A DNA stretch of 64,000 nt from Legionellaceae bacterium. GTDB lineage: Bacteria; Pseudomonadota; Gammaproteobacteria; Legionellales; Legionellaceae. How positions within the stretch are numbered: the stretch's first letter is position 1; each line of letters opens with the position of its first letter. Below, piece after piece: positions 9,348-31,800 of this stretch. The stretch spans positions 42,069 through 106,068 of the forward strand of contig JARGPP010000011.1 in the NCBI GenBank assembly GCA_029210085.1. Reading direction: 5' to 3'. The translations under genes were made by a program, and so were the position numbers. The notes below the pieces were generated by a model, which was given only the letters and a program-made list of their open reading frames with translations, ran no database searches and was not told where the DNA came from.

Positions 9348-9356
9348 TGCTATTAT
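9348..9356 (+). promoter_or_regulatory. Extended -10 element
   Basis: TGC followed by TATTAT (9351-9356), 29 bp before the start of the 9386 gene. An AT-rich TTTGTTTTATTTTTG tract lies upstream in place of a clean -35. Confidence 0.45.
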
Positions 9357-9385
9357 TGCCCTCAAATAACCTATGGAGTAATCCT

Positions 9386-10072
9386 ATGCTATCTCAACAA
9401 GACGCCATAAAACTACGCCAGCAATATCAAAGACTTTTATTAGATTTCGGGTACATCGTTACTCACAATGAAACAAAAATATTTAGATGCGATATTCAAT
9501 TTATACCCAACACTTTAAACGCACTCACAGCAATTGCTGAAAACAAACCGCTGACCAATGCCTATAAGTTAGCTATAAATGGTCGCTCCGAAGAACTACA
9601 TACTGATGCACAAGACTGCTTACTCGATGTTATCAATTATCATATAACTCCTGAAAAACATTTTCATACAATGATTAATCATTACTTAACTGATGATGAG
9701 CCAAAAAGAGAACAGATGCACCAGTTCAATGATGAACTCCGTCGACTGCTCACACAAACCGCTTCATCAACTCATGGCTTACCGGAGTCATCCATTGAGC
9801 CCAAGCAATGTAATGGAAATTCTGAACACCTCAGTTTCCTAGCAACCTGCCTCAATTATAATTTTTTAGATACTGCCGCACTCTTGCTAATGGCTATCGG
9901 TGCCGTAATTACGCTCTTACCACTCGTTATTACAGTTCCTGTTCCTACCGTACCCCTCATTGGGGCAGGTCTATTTTTGACGGGCCTTGGAATTTTCAAT
10001 CGACAAAGTTTTGGCTTTGATACGGCTGAAACTGATGCAGAAGAGCAAACACACACACTGGCCTCATGTTAA
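9386..10072 (+). CDS. Hypothetical protein with C-terminal membrane hairpin, 228 aa
   Basis: I do not recognise this protein. The start at ATG 9386 is set by GGAG 7 nt upstream, although the frame opens at 9347. Residues 1-150 are hydrophilic and mostly helical. Residues about 160-205 form two closely spaced hydrophobic segments (AALLLMAIGAVITLLPLVIT and VPLIGAGLFLTGLGIF) joined by a Pro/Val turn. A short acidic tail (DTAETDAEEQ) follows. A soluble head with a C-terminal membrane hairpin fits either a small inner-membrane protein or a host-membrane-inserted effector. Nothing here distinguishes the two. The neighbours are unrelated genes on both sides. Confidence 0.7.
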   Translation: MLSQQDAIKLRQQYQRLLLDFGYIVTHNETKIFRCDIQFIPNTLNALTAIAENKPLTNAYKLAINGRSEELHTDAQDCLLDVINYHITPEKHFHTMINHYLTDDEPKREQMHQFNDELRRLLTQTASSTHGLPESSIEPKQCNGNSEHLSFLATCLNYNFLDTAALLLMAIGAVITLLPLVITVPVPTVPLIGAGLFLTGLGIFNRQSFGFDTAETDAEEQTHTLASC

Positions 10073-10075
10073 ATC

Positions 10076-10100
10076 AAAAAAATGGGGTCCTTTGGCCCCA
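10076..10100 (-). terminator. Intrinsic terminator for leftward transcription
   Basis: On the minus strand a stem TGGGG...CCCCA (10083-10100, with an inner CC/GG pair) is followed directly by seven T (10082-10076). It lies 3 nt beyond the stop of the rightward 9386 gene. On the plus strand the same hairpin has no T-run, so its orientation suits leftward RNA. Confidence 0.6.
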
Positions 10101-10172
10101 CCCCCCGTTCATGACCCCACACGACCTTTCGGTTATACTGCTTCATATCATCAACCGATTCTTCATATACCT

Positions 10173-10304
10173 ATGCGGCACCTTATTTTAAATCTCTGCT
10201 TCATCAGCTTACTCAGCGCCTGCGGACAAAAAGGGGCTTTATACCTCCCAACAGACGCTCATAAAAATAATGGACAACAAAAACATGACACTTCGATTCA
10301 CTAA
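10173..10304 (+). CDS. lptM: LptM-like (YifL) small lipoprotein
   Basis: A 43-residue protein with a lipoprotein signal peptide, the lipobox LLSAC, and CGQKGALYLPTD directly after it. This is the family hallmark of LptM/YifL (CGxKGxLYxP). In E. coli LptM helps the outer-membrane LPS translocon LptDE mature. It sits immediately before and overlaps dapF, as yifL does in many gammaproteobacteria. The start ATG 10173 is the only one that preserves the signal peptide. TATACT at 10134-10139 is a possible -10. Confidence 0.85.
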   Translation: MRHLILNLCFISLLSACGQKGALYLPTDAHKNNGQQKHDTSIH

Positions 10305-11091
10305 AATGCACGGGCTTGGTAATGACTTTATGGTTATTGATGCAATCAATCAATCCGTACAACTCAACCCCACTGATATCAAACATCTGAGCTCACGCCA
10401 TACTGGCATTGGTTTTGACCAATGTTTATTACTTGAAAAAAGCAGCAAACCTCATGTTGATTTCTTTTATCGAATTTTTAATGCTGATGGCAGCGCTGTT
10501 GGGCAGTGTGGCAATGGTGCACGTTGTCTTGCACGTTTCATTCAACATTATCAGTTTTCATCGCAAACTGATTTAACCGTTGCAACCACCACAACCGAAC
10601 TCAAATTACATCTTAATTCCGATAAAACCGTTACCGTCGATATGGGTACTCCAGTATGGGCGCCTGACCCTCAGCTCATGCCAGGCCTCATTGCGCATGC
10701 ACTCACCTTAGGTAATCCACATGTTGTAACAAAAGTTAATGATATTCATGCGGCACCTGTTGACACCCTAGGCCCCCACATTGAAACCCATATTTTATTC
10801 CCAGAAAGTACCAATGTCGGATTTTTTGAACAAATCACACCGAGTCATATTAAGCTACGCGTACACGAAAGAGGAGCAGGTGAAACCAAAGCATGTGGCA
10901 GTGGTGCTGTCGCGGCCGCCGCTGTTGGTCGGCGATTTTATGATTTAGACGAAACGATTCGTGTCAGCTTGACGGGCGGCGATTTAATCATCGATTGGCC
11001 TGATATGACAGGCCCTATCTTAATGACAGGCCCTGCTACTTTTGTTTATGAAGGCACATTACTTCATGCGTTATCGTCACGCTCTAAATAA
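10285..11091 (+). CDS. dapF: Diaminopimelate epimerase
   Basis: DapF interconverts LL- and meso-diaminopimelate for lysine and peptidoglycan synthesis in the cytosol. From ATG 10285 it has 268 residues (E. coli 274). The N-terminus is FTKMHGLGNDFMVID, the first catalytic Cys75 lies in NADGSAVGQCGNGARC, and the second Cys204 lies in RGAGETKACGSGA. Both halves of the pseudo-symmetric fold are complete. An in-frame ATG at 10270 is possible, but 10285 matches the family better; neither has a strong ribosome site. The start lies inside lptM, which implies coupling. The giant-gene cluster converges on it from the right. Confidence 0.95.
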   Translation: MTLRFTKMHGLGNDFMVIDAINQSVQLNPTDIKHLSSRHTGIGFDQCLLLEKSSKPHVDFFYRIFNADGSAVGQCGNGARCLARFIQHYQFSSQTDLTVATTTTELKLHLNSDKTVTVDMGTPVWAPDPQLMPGLIAHALTLGNPHVVTKVNDIHAAPVDTLGPHIETHILFPESTNVGFFEQITPSHIKLRVHERGAGETKACGSGAVAAAAVGRRFYDLDETIRVSLTGGDLIIDWPDMTGPILMTGPATFVYEGTLLHALSSRSK

Positions 11092-11159
11092 AAAGCGCGG
11101 CAATCACTTGAACATAGAATCGACTCGCAAAGGCAGTAAACAAAAGTCATCGAAATAAA

Positions 11160-12569
11160 TTATAATTGAGGAATGGTATCATCTGGCGTAGATGTTTGGG
11201 GTTTATCGTTGTCTTGATTAGGAGATTGATTTTCTTGATTTTCCATTAAGCCCTGCGCTTTATCTTTAAAATGATGAAATGCCTTAACTTTTTCTTCTGT
11301 GGCATTTGATGATGTATGCTCTTCTTGTGCAGCCATATCAACTTTAGCCAATGAAAAAAGATTTTTAAACAGCATACTGATAAAATCCAAAAACTGTGTC
11401 ATCCAATCTGTTGGCCCATGAACAGCTGCTGGATGAATTGCTGCTGAAGCTTCCGCCTGCAAGGATTCAGGTGCACATGCAAGCAATGACCGGTTACAAT
11501 CCGCTTGAAATGTTTGAAAATCATAAGGCGCAACGCTCTTATCTGCTTTAAAACTACTCAAATAATTATTATATTGAGCTCGATACTGCTCTAAATCACC
11601 AATAAGCGCATCTAATTGAGGTAATTGAACATCAGGAAACGCCATTTCTGTGTCAGCTAGCGCCGTTTTTATCTGATTAATAAAAATTACAGCATCTGTT
11701 TGCTTTGCTCGTACTTCACCAAGGCTACCTCCCTTCATCGGGCTTTTTAGCACTTTAAGACGGGCATCAATCTGTTTATCGAACGCCTCCATGCTATCTC
11801 TTAACTTGTTCTCTATGCGTCTATCTGTTCTGGGTCTCGTCTTTAACTTTTGTCTAAAACCATCATCCCGATTATCTAAATAAATATCCCATGTTGTCGG
11901 TCCTGCAACATTTAAACTGCTGAGATACTGCTTACTTTTCTGTACTTGCTCAGACAATTTTGCTTCACGTTCTAACCCTGCGATTTCTTGATTTAAAGCT
12001 TGAACTCCACGACTAAATTCAGCTTTTCTGCTGCGTGTATAATCAGTATTATTAGCCTCACGTTGGTACGCATCACGCTGAGCTTTGAGTTTATCTATGA
12101 TGAGTGGAAATATCGGCGCACGCAATTTTTGATAAACGCTGTCTAGCCCCCCTTCCTGCTCTTCTTTTTTTAGTGCTATACATTTCGCATCAATGACAGC
12201 ATCCAAATGAGTTATATCACGCTGTATCTCAATCCATTCGGAATTGTCTTTCAATGATTCAGGTATATCCTCTGGTCTAATCAATATACGGTTATCTTCA
12301 ACCGAATCAACCGAAACAAAAAGGCCTGCTTCTAAATCCTGCAAAAGCCCTTCACGTGCCTCCACAAAGCCTCGATAGGTCTTAAGCTGCCATTCATGAC
12401 TAATTACTGTATCTAATCGTTTAATGTCCTGACTTAAAGTATCAATCTCCTGCGCATATTGCCAAAGCCCTCCTGGCGTTTCTTGCAGCTTCTTCTTCTG
12501 TTTTATCAAGACCTTACGCTGCTCATAGATGTTTTCTAAGTATGCGCGGGCTTCTTCAGATGATTTCAT
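11160..12569 (-). CDS. Large coiled-coil hypothetical protein, 469 aa
   Basis: I do not recognise this protein. The first 350 residues are rich in E, K, Q, L and R with long helical, coiled-coil-prone runs (for example YEQRKVLIKQKKKLQE near residue 15, and the segment around residues 165-210). A modestly hydrophobic helix, MTQFLDFISMLFKNLFSL, lies at about 388-405, and the tail is polar and disordered (NQENQSPNQDNDKPQ). There is no signal peptide. It starts 11 bp after the stop of the preceding gene (AAGG about 9 nt upstream), so it is probably the last gene of the giant-gene unit. An effector-like or structural partner of the giants is plausible but not proven. Confidence 0.72.
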   Translation of the reverse strand: MKSSEEARAYLENIYEQRKVLIKQKKKLQETPGGLWQYAQEIDTLSQDIKRLDTVISHEWQLKTYRGFVEAREGLLQDLEAGLFVSVDSVEDNRILIRPEDIPESLKDNSEWIEIQRDITHLDAVIDAKCIALKKEEQEGGLDSVYQKLRAPIFPLIIDKLKAQRDAYQREANNTDYTRSRKAEFSRGVQALNQEIAGLEREAKLSEQVQKSKQYLSSLNVAGPTTWDIYLDNRDDGFRQKLKTRPRTDRRIENKLRDSMEAFDKQIDARLKVLKSPMKGGSLGEVRAKQTDAVIFINQIKTALADTEMAFPDVQLPQLDALIGDLEQYRAQYNNYLSSFKADKSVAPYDFQTFQADCNRSLLACAPESLQAEASAAIHPAAVHGPTDWMTQFLDFISMLFKNLFSLAKVDMAAQEEHTSSNATEEKVKAFHHFKDKAQGLMENQENQSPNQDNDKPQTSTPDDTIPQL

Positions 12570-12580
12570 GACATCACACC

Positions 12581-13363
12581 TTACATGCCCACTTTAGGGT
12601 CATCTCCCTCCTTTTTAGATGCATCATCGTTACCTGATGCCTCATTCGGTTTTCTAGGAGCCGGTTGGGTTGCAAAAAACCCTCCTAATTTTGCCATAGA
12701 GTCACTGAATAAGGTTTTTGTGGTTGGTTCTGGCTTAATCCACGTAGACACTTCAGGAATATCTCCTTTAGAAAGCCCTGTTTTCTTGCCAATGATATTC
12801 ACCAAGTGTGTGAGCCCCTCAAAAAAACCTTTCAATGCCAGCTCAAACTGATAATACAGCTCTTGTGACGTATCATGATTCGCATGAATCACCTTTTTAT
12901 GGTCCTCCAACAAACCATTAACGCGATGAGTAAATTGCCGAACATCCTTTTCAGTTCGGTCACTTGCATAAAATACATGCCACGCGTCCATAATGCCTAC
13001 ATCAAGAGAAACAACAGCACCTTGTGCATGTCCATATCCTTTCTGACTACGCCCTAAAAAAGCATGGCCTCCTAACTGTTTAAACCAATGTGACATTTTA
13101 ATTAAATTGTGATGAATCTGAGCAATGGCCTTTGCCTCAGCTTTAAGACTGGCATCACTCTGCATGCTAATTAAGTTATTATGTGTGTTTTGATATGTTT
13201 CAAGCCGGCTTAACTCAACTTCATTAAAGCTTGCCCGCTCCTCTTGAGTTGCAGGCGCAATCGGCGTGATATGCTCAGCACTATCTGATGCATCACTTAA
13301 TGAAAGATAGAGCGCTTCATTCGCATCGGTATAAGCTCGTATTAATTCATTGTGTGTTCTCAT
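12581..13363 (-). CDS. Hypothetical helical protein, 260 aa
   Basis: I do not recognise this protein. The start ATG at 13363 has GGAG 7 nt upstream. Residues 1-190 are predicted mostly helical and soluble, with the segment HAFLGRSQKGYGHAQGAVVSL-type glycine-rich loop at about 100-120. The last 70 residues are low-complexity and polar (PAPRKPNEASGNDDASKKEGDD). There is no signal peptide or clear membrane span. It lies 82 bp downstream of the second giant gene and 11 bp upstream of the coiled-coil gene, on the same strand, suggesting one functional unit. A nine-base inverted repeat sits in the gap before it. Confidence 0.7.
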   Translation of the reverse strand: MRTHNELIRAYTDANEALYLSLSDASDSAEHITPIAPATQEERASFNEVELSRLETYQNTHNNLISMQSDASLKAEAKAIAQIHHNLIKMSHWFKQLGGHAFLGRSQKGYGHAQGAVVSLDVGIMDAWHVFYASDRTEKDVRQFTHRVNGLLEDHKKVIHANHDTSQELYYQFELALKGFFEGLTHLVNIIGKKTGLSKGDIPEVSTWIKPEPTTKTLFSDSMAKLGGFFATQPAPRKPNEASGNDDASKKEGDDPKVGM

Positions 13364-13394
13364 TTAAATCTCCAAAGCATTAAAAACAACCCTA

Positions 13395-13423
13395 TGATTT
13401 ATTGTAGACCATAAAATAAATCA
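13395..13423 (-). promoter_or_regulatory. Inverted repeat between giant gene and small genes
   Basis: TGATTTATT (13395-13403) and AATAAATCA (13415-13423) are perfect 9-bp arms around an 11-bp centre. There is no GC-rich stem and no T-run, so it looks more like a protein-binding operator than a terminator. It lies 31 bp upstream of the 260-residue gene. Confidence 0.35.
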
Positions 13424-13445
13424 CACATGCCAATAACCGCTGCCA

Positions 13446-25553
<12,108 letters not shown>

Positions 25554-25856
25554 ACATCCCCCACAAAGATTAAATTTAATGCACTATAGATTTAATATTA
25601 GCAGTGAATTGCATTTTTGCAGGGGATGATAAAATAAAGTTATTAGAGGCTGTTGATATTTGCCCCGAGCTACTTAACCTGACTTGTTTGGGTCATCCAG
25701 CAGTATAAAAATAACGTTTAAAACTGAGCTCAACATTCGTCATCACACAGGAAGCATGATGAGGTCATTTGTGTTACCGATGTATCCGGGTCGGACCTTT
25801 GGGCCCATTCCCCCGCAAGCGGGAGAATGGGCAAATAAAAGCACAACCATCACAAA
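25554..25856. other. Intergenic region between the two giant genes, with strong hairpin
   Basis: 303 bp without a supported gene. The stem GCCCATTCCCCCGC (25803-25816) and GCGGGAGAATGGGC (25819-25832) has one C-A mismatch on the plus strand. On minus-strand RNA this becomes a G-U pair, so all 14 positions pair around a 2-nt loop. It begins 24 bp past the upstream giant's stop and resembles REP-like or terminator elements, but no T-run follows. The rest is AT-rich and contains the promoter-like site described separately. A short frame at 25684-25950 runs into the giant gene and is not supported. Confidence 0.6.
25583..25603 (-). promoter_or_regulatory. Candidate promoter of the second giant gene
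   Basis: On the minus strand TGC precedes TAATAT (25600-25595, extended -10), and a second hexamer TATAGT lies at 25588-25583. Both are 30-45 bp upstream of the start codon. No good -35 is seen, so this is tentative. Confidence 0.4.
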
Positions 25857-28800
25857 CTACATAGCTGCAGCGGGTGTTCCTACGGCAGTATCTGCAGATA
25901 CAAGGTCATTAGATAAGGCCATCAAACAATCCAGATTATCTAATATATAGTGCAAAGACTTCTCTACTTTTGTTTTATCGAGTGAGTCAAACGCTTTGTT
26001 CAAATCATGCAATGCGGTTGAACCATCTTCCCATGTGCCATTTGCACGCTTGGCCAAGGCCTCTATTTTTGTTTTCAGCGCATGCTCTTTTGGCAGGCGA
26101 CGTTGCAATGATGACAGTTGGAACTTCATTTGCTCATGAAGCAATACTTTCACATATGATTTACTCTCAAACGAAACCTTATCATCCGTTAAGTAGTCAT
26201 GGGCCATCGATAAAAACATCTCATCCATGATGTTGTATAAGCGGCTATACCCTTTTTGATTTAAGGTACGCGCTGACAACTCATCATTTTTCAAAAGGTT
26301 GGCTTGCGCTCTCATAATTGTAATCAAAGCATCTTGATAATAATCTGATCTATCTAATGTCGCTCCTTTTATCATCGACAATTTAAAAAACAGGCCTTCA
26401 GCTTGTTTTCTACGCGCTGTATTGACCCACCAGAAGCTTGCATACAAAGCTTTTTGTTTCTCAAAATAGTCCTGATGCGCTTGATTACGACCAAACATTT
26501 CCCCTGAAAGAGAGGTGGCACTTGAAACATCTCGATAAGGGTGTGTTGCCAACACTTCAACCTCTTTGGTTAAACCAATTAATGCGGCGTAATTAGAGCG
26601 CATTATCGCATGTCGTTCAGTTTGATTTTGTTTTGCTGTTGGCAACGCAAGTGCTAGCGTTTTACGCATCAAAGCTTGATACTCGTTATAACAGCGTGAA
26701 TCAAACTCATCGCCAAGTGACAAGAAACCATACATTGAATGCCTAACTATCGCTTGCCTGTCTTTTTGATTTTTACACTGAACACTGGAGAAAAATGCAC
26801 TCCAGTTTTGCTCTTTCTTCAGTTTTTCTGCAATTTGAGTTACACGTATTACTTCTTTTAAGTCGCTCACGACTTCAATGTCTTCGGCATCCCAGAGCGC
26901 TTTCAAGTATGCAACGGTTTCTTCTTCTAAAATAACACCCGCTAGAGCCGCAGCAAACTGATTCAAACGCGATGTAGGCAATAACTGCGCTTCTGTATCC
27001 TCGCCTTCTAAAGCTTCGGAAAATGCTGTTTGCATACAGGTTTTGACTGCCCCATCAGGTAAAGCCTGAATCGTTCTTGCTGTTGCAACACCATGACTTA
27101 ATACAGTCTTATTTGGACATTTCTTATCGGCATAAGCTGTCATGAGCTCTGTGACCGATTCCATATCTAAATCAGGTGCTCTCGACATTTCACCAAAAAA
27201 AGCTTGGTTTTGTGTGGGCGACATTTTGCTAAACGACTCAGCTAAAGCGTCATAAGATGCACGATTGTTATCATCAACCACTTGATACTCATCTGCAGAT
27301 GCAATAACGCCTCGGTCTGTCATAAACGTATTCCATGCCTCACCTGCTTTTTTTACAGCACCATAACGAACTTTGGCTAAACCCGTGTTATGCATCCCTG
27401 CCGTAAATTTTGCATGCTCTGTGATGTATGGAAGCGGCACATGTGGCGGAATCTCACACAAAGGCTGAATCACATTCGCTTCAAAATCAGCTGAACCTTC
27501 ATGCTGAGATAACGGTTGTGTTAAAGCACGAATACTCACCGCGTCGACCTGTGGGCGTTGACTCAAAAAGTCCCATACTCTCGTATTGCTCGCCGTATCT
27601 AACTTCGGCAATAAATTCAAATCTTGCGGTAAATTTTGAGCAGGATTCAGGCATTGTTCACCTTGCAAGGTTATTTCAAACAAAGCACGTATCGCACCCG
27701 CTGGAATAGACTCTTCTCGCTCTTGCTTCTCTCTTAACAGCTTTAATAAAGCTTCTCGGCTTGCTCTGTCTGCAGCACCAAATAGCTGAATACAGTGTCC
27801 TAAGTCAGCTTCGTTGGTATAGGTCATGAGTAAAGCTGTAATCCCTTTATCCTGACAAAAAAGCTCATCAAGCGTTTGGGCCAGTGCGCCATTATCAAAT
27901 GTATCCCAAAAGTGCTCGTGGATTACGCCACTTAAGTTCTTCACAAAACGATGTGTTCCAGGCTGAGTCACCACGACACGCCCATCATCAAGGGTACGTG
28001 TTTGTTCAGGTACAAATGCGGTATACACGCTGTTCATAACCAACCTAAACAACAGTTGTATCTTTTGAAGCTCTGCAGGTGAACGCCGATGCGGTGGTGG
28101 ATTTTCATTTAACCAGTGCTGGTCAAAAAACGGCTTAAAACAGGTCAGATAGTTGTCATAGTCTGGCTCTTCTAGCTTCAGCATTAATTCATGAATCACA
28201 TCACGCCAAGCGCTACAAGCAATTAAAAAGCTCGCATTACAATCAGCCTGCCCGGTCAAGTTAGCAAAGTAAGTAAAAAAAGCCTCTATCCGGTTTCTTT
28301 TATTTTGTTGTGCCAACCCCTCCAAATCAGCTACTTCAGGCTCACCATCTGCATCAAGAGATACTGCAGGTGCCTCAGGAATACGAGCAAATGCATTACT
28401 CCAACACTCAAGCTCTCGATAAAGTTGTTTTAATCCATCTTCTTGTCGGCCATAAATAACATCAATCGTACTTTCTGATGCTTTAGCATCAGGTGAAAAA
28501 TAAACGCGACCAGACCCTGCTACCCAGTTTTGATAGCTGGCTATCATAGCGGAAATATCAGGTGCATCCTTATTCGGGCGATGCCCTAAAGTGCCTGATA
28601 CGACCGAATGAGCAGGCAGCGGCGTGTCTTCTAAAATATCATCATAACAATTAAGAAGCCCCTCCCACTTCCCATCAACCTCAGCTTTAAAAACATCAAA
28701 GGCGTCTACTTCTGAACGCTCCCCGCCTTGCAACCGCATGTTCCAGGCAGCATCCATATCATCTTTATAATCCATCCACTCTTCAGCCAAAAGCTCGAGT

Positions 28801-31800
28801 CGAGGTTTATAGCTTGCTTCGCCTGCATACTTTACTAACGCATCCATGATGCAACCCGTGCGCTCGGCAACAAGTGCTTCTTTTTGATGCAGGAAATGGT
28901 CTTGTTTGGCTTTTAGCTCATGTTTGAACTGCATCAAGGTGCGTGTTCTTAAATATTGCTCTTTTTTCTCCGCATTAATCTCTAGTGCTTGAAATTTAGG
29001 CTTATCCCACGCATCAACATCTGCAACAGATGTCGGCTCTGGTGCAACAACCACTGAAGACGGAGGCTCAGACAAACCAACATCATCAAACAGGTGTTCA
29101 CGTTCACCCTCCTCATCTTCTCCATGTAGCAACAGGGCACTACTGGCAGCTGGCGCTGGACGATGCTTATCTAATTGTTTCTCTAAGTGAGTTGCTTGAG
29201 CATCATAAATGTCTTGAAGCTTATTTTGACAGGATATGCCGCTATCAAATAAGCTCCTATTCTCAGCAAATAACGCATACTCTTGTACTATGGCTTGATA
29301 ATTCAATATTTCCTGACACAAGCCAAAATGTCCATTACGACCTTGACGCCCATTTTCTTGTTTAATCACACGAGGAACTGCAGGATATGTTCGAATCACA
29401 CTGAGCCCATTCGTGCCTTTTTCAGGCTTAATATCTGTTCCTCGTCCCATACGAGAACTAATGGTCACAGCATTGCAAGCACCTGCAAAAGGCACCACAT
29501 CATTTTCTTTTTTGGCACTATCATTGGTATCAGCAACTAACCAGTCGTCGCCATACCCACCCCCTCTTGCTGCTGCATAAGCTCGTAATTTTTCAGCAAG
29601 CCTTTTCACTGCAATATCATCTTCACACGTGATTAAAATAGGGCCTGTGCCTCGTTGTGATTGAATGGCGTCAAAAATTGCTTGCACTTGTGTATTTTCA
29701 CCACAATCTATTGCAATCCTATTCATTCTTTTGTTGATAGCTGTGTCTTGCGCCGTTTGTTCCGAAGTCGTGAACATGCTCCTACGCTCTTGCTTTAACC
29801 CAGCGAGTATCTCATCTTGACGGTATGCAGTTTCAAGGTCACCACGACCTGCAACAGCATAAGTGCTGGGTAGAAAAGCACTACTTAATGGCTCATGGGT
29901 TGGCAATTTAATCACGTGATCAAGCGCATAATAATCCTTATAGTCCTCTAAATCATGACGGTCTCCTGCCGTTCCAGTACATCCTTCAAGTTTTTTATAA
30001 TGCTTTCGCAATAAATAAAATGCATTCTGAGACAATGCAATGCGACTGGATGGCTCGACAAAAAAGTTTGGATTCTCTCCTTGCTCTGCTGCTTCTTTGT
30101 TTAAGCGAACATGCAAAAACTGTTGGACCAAGTCACTATAGGTCGACCCTTCTCGTACCTGACTATCAATCACGACTTTCGCAAAGCGTGTTTTCAGTGT
30201 TTTTTTCTTACCGGTTTCTTTATTTTCAAACAGGGTCTTATACTCATCACGAATACAATAATCTTTATTCACTTTTAATTGATGTGCCGTATGTGCAGCC
30301 GTTAAAAGTCGCTTCAGTTTTTCATGCCGCTTATCTCTTAAAGACGGATTATCAATGGCAGGAATAATATATTTCTGAACAAAGCTAGATTGTTTGGGGG
30401 CATGTGCAGCCTTTTTTTGTAATAACTCACATAAAGGCTTTAAATGCTCAAGCGTCTTGACACTGACACCTTGGTCGCCTTTTTTAATCAGCGGATACTG
30501 TTCTCCGCCTTCTTTTGCACATTCAAGATAAAAGTCATATGCAACACGATAAGCCCATTCATCCATGTTATAGACATCATCATCTGCCCCATTATGAGAG
30601 AAGTTTGCCTGTGTGGTTTCATCCAATAAAATATAATCCGCTTCATCCAAAAAGGCGACTCGGCGACTCTTATCATATGAAATCCTATCGCTCGCTTTGC
30701 CTCCCCAAATATGGGCTGACTGAAACAAACTAAAATTACAAATGGTCATGTAATTTACAGCACCCTTGTTATCAACAGGCGTGGCATAATACTCACCGGC
30801 TTTAGATGACGCCGAAATATAAGTGTTTCGAATACCCATCGCTGAGAAAACAGGACCAAACTCTTCATGATCTCGCTGAGACAAACTGTCTTTTGCACTG
30901 AACACATCAACAATATCGCCGTTTAACGCAAGATATGCGGTACGCATCAAGGTAATAATACTCTTTCCTTGACCTGTTTTAACCTGATGAATTAACCCCT
31001 CATCGTTATGTAATGCCGCATAAATTAAATCCAGCATTTGCGTGTGATTGGCCCATTTCCCGGTTTGACGCAATAAAATTTCTCGCATACAAGCAAGCAT
31101 TTCGACTGATGCCAGATGCTTTTCATCAGTCGTTAATGAAGAGCCCATCTTAAGGCGCGCTTGGTCTAACAATGCCAATAATTGCGTTTTTTTAAGGTCG
31201 CGTAGTTGCTTCACTTGGCTATATTGATTGGTGTAGTACAATAATTTTAATAATTGATTACGCTCTTCATTTAAAATAAAGCCCTTTCCTTTGCGTTTAA
31301 ATCCATCCAACACACGCCTTAAGTCCACGCCTTCTTCTGCTGTCACACTATAATGGCGTTTAGGTGAGACACCATCGGGTTTAAGTCCCTGACGAACAGA
31401 TTCAAACTCATGAATAATATCAGCCGCTCGTATTAAACGAGGTTGCTGGCTGAGTATACTCTTCAATAAACTCAAAGAAGGTCTTGGCGAAGTTTGATAA
31501 TAACTAGACAATAACCGCTGTTCTCTTTCAGAAAACGTCTCCAGCAAGCGGTTCACCTCTAAAACGGCATCCAGTGCCACTAGAGCATTTTGCTCTAACT
31601 CCGTTTGTGCGCCCACTTTTTCATGCAATGCCGTAACAACAATATGCTTGATATCTTGACTCTGATTAAAGTGAGACGCTAAATCATCTCGGCTAATCTG
31701 CCCTGCAATAAAAGCATCAATTAACTGTATTTGAATGCTTTCTGATTCAGGTGATTCAATACAAAAATCACCCAGTATATCTTCATAATCCGACGAGAAC

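Noticed and set aside
25640..25760. Possible insertion-sequence end between the giants
   Set aside because: A short stretch recalled IS ends, but no matching inverted end, target duplication or transposase fragment could be found.
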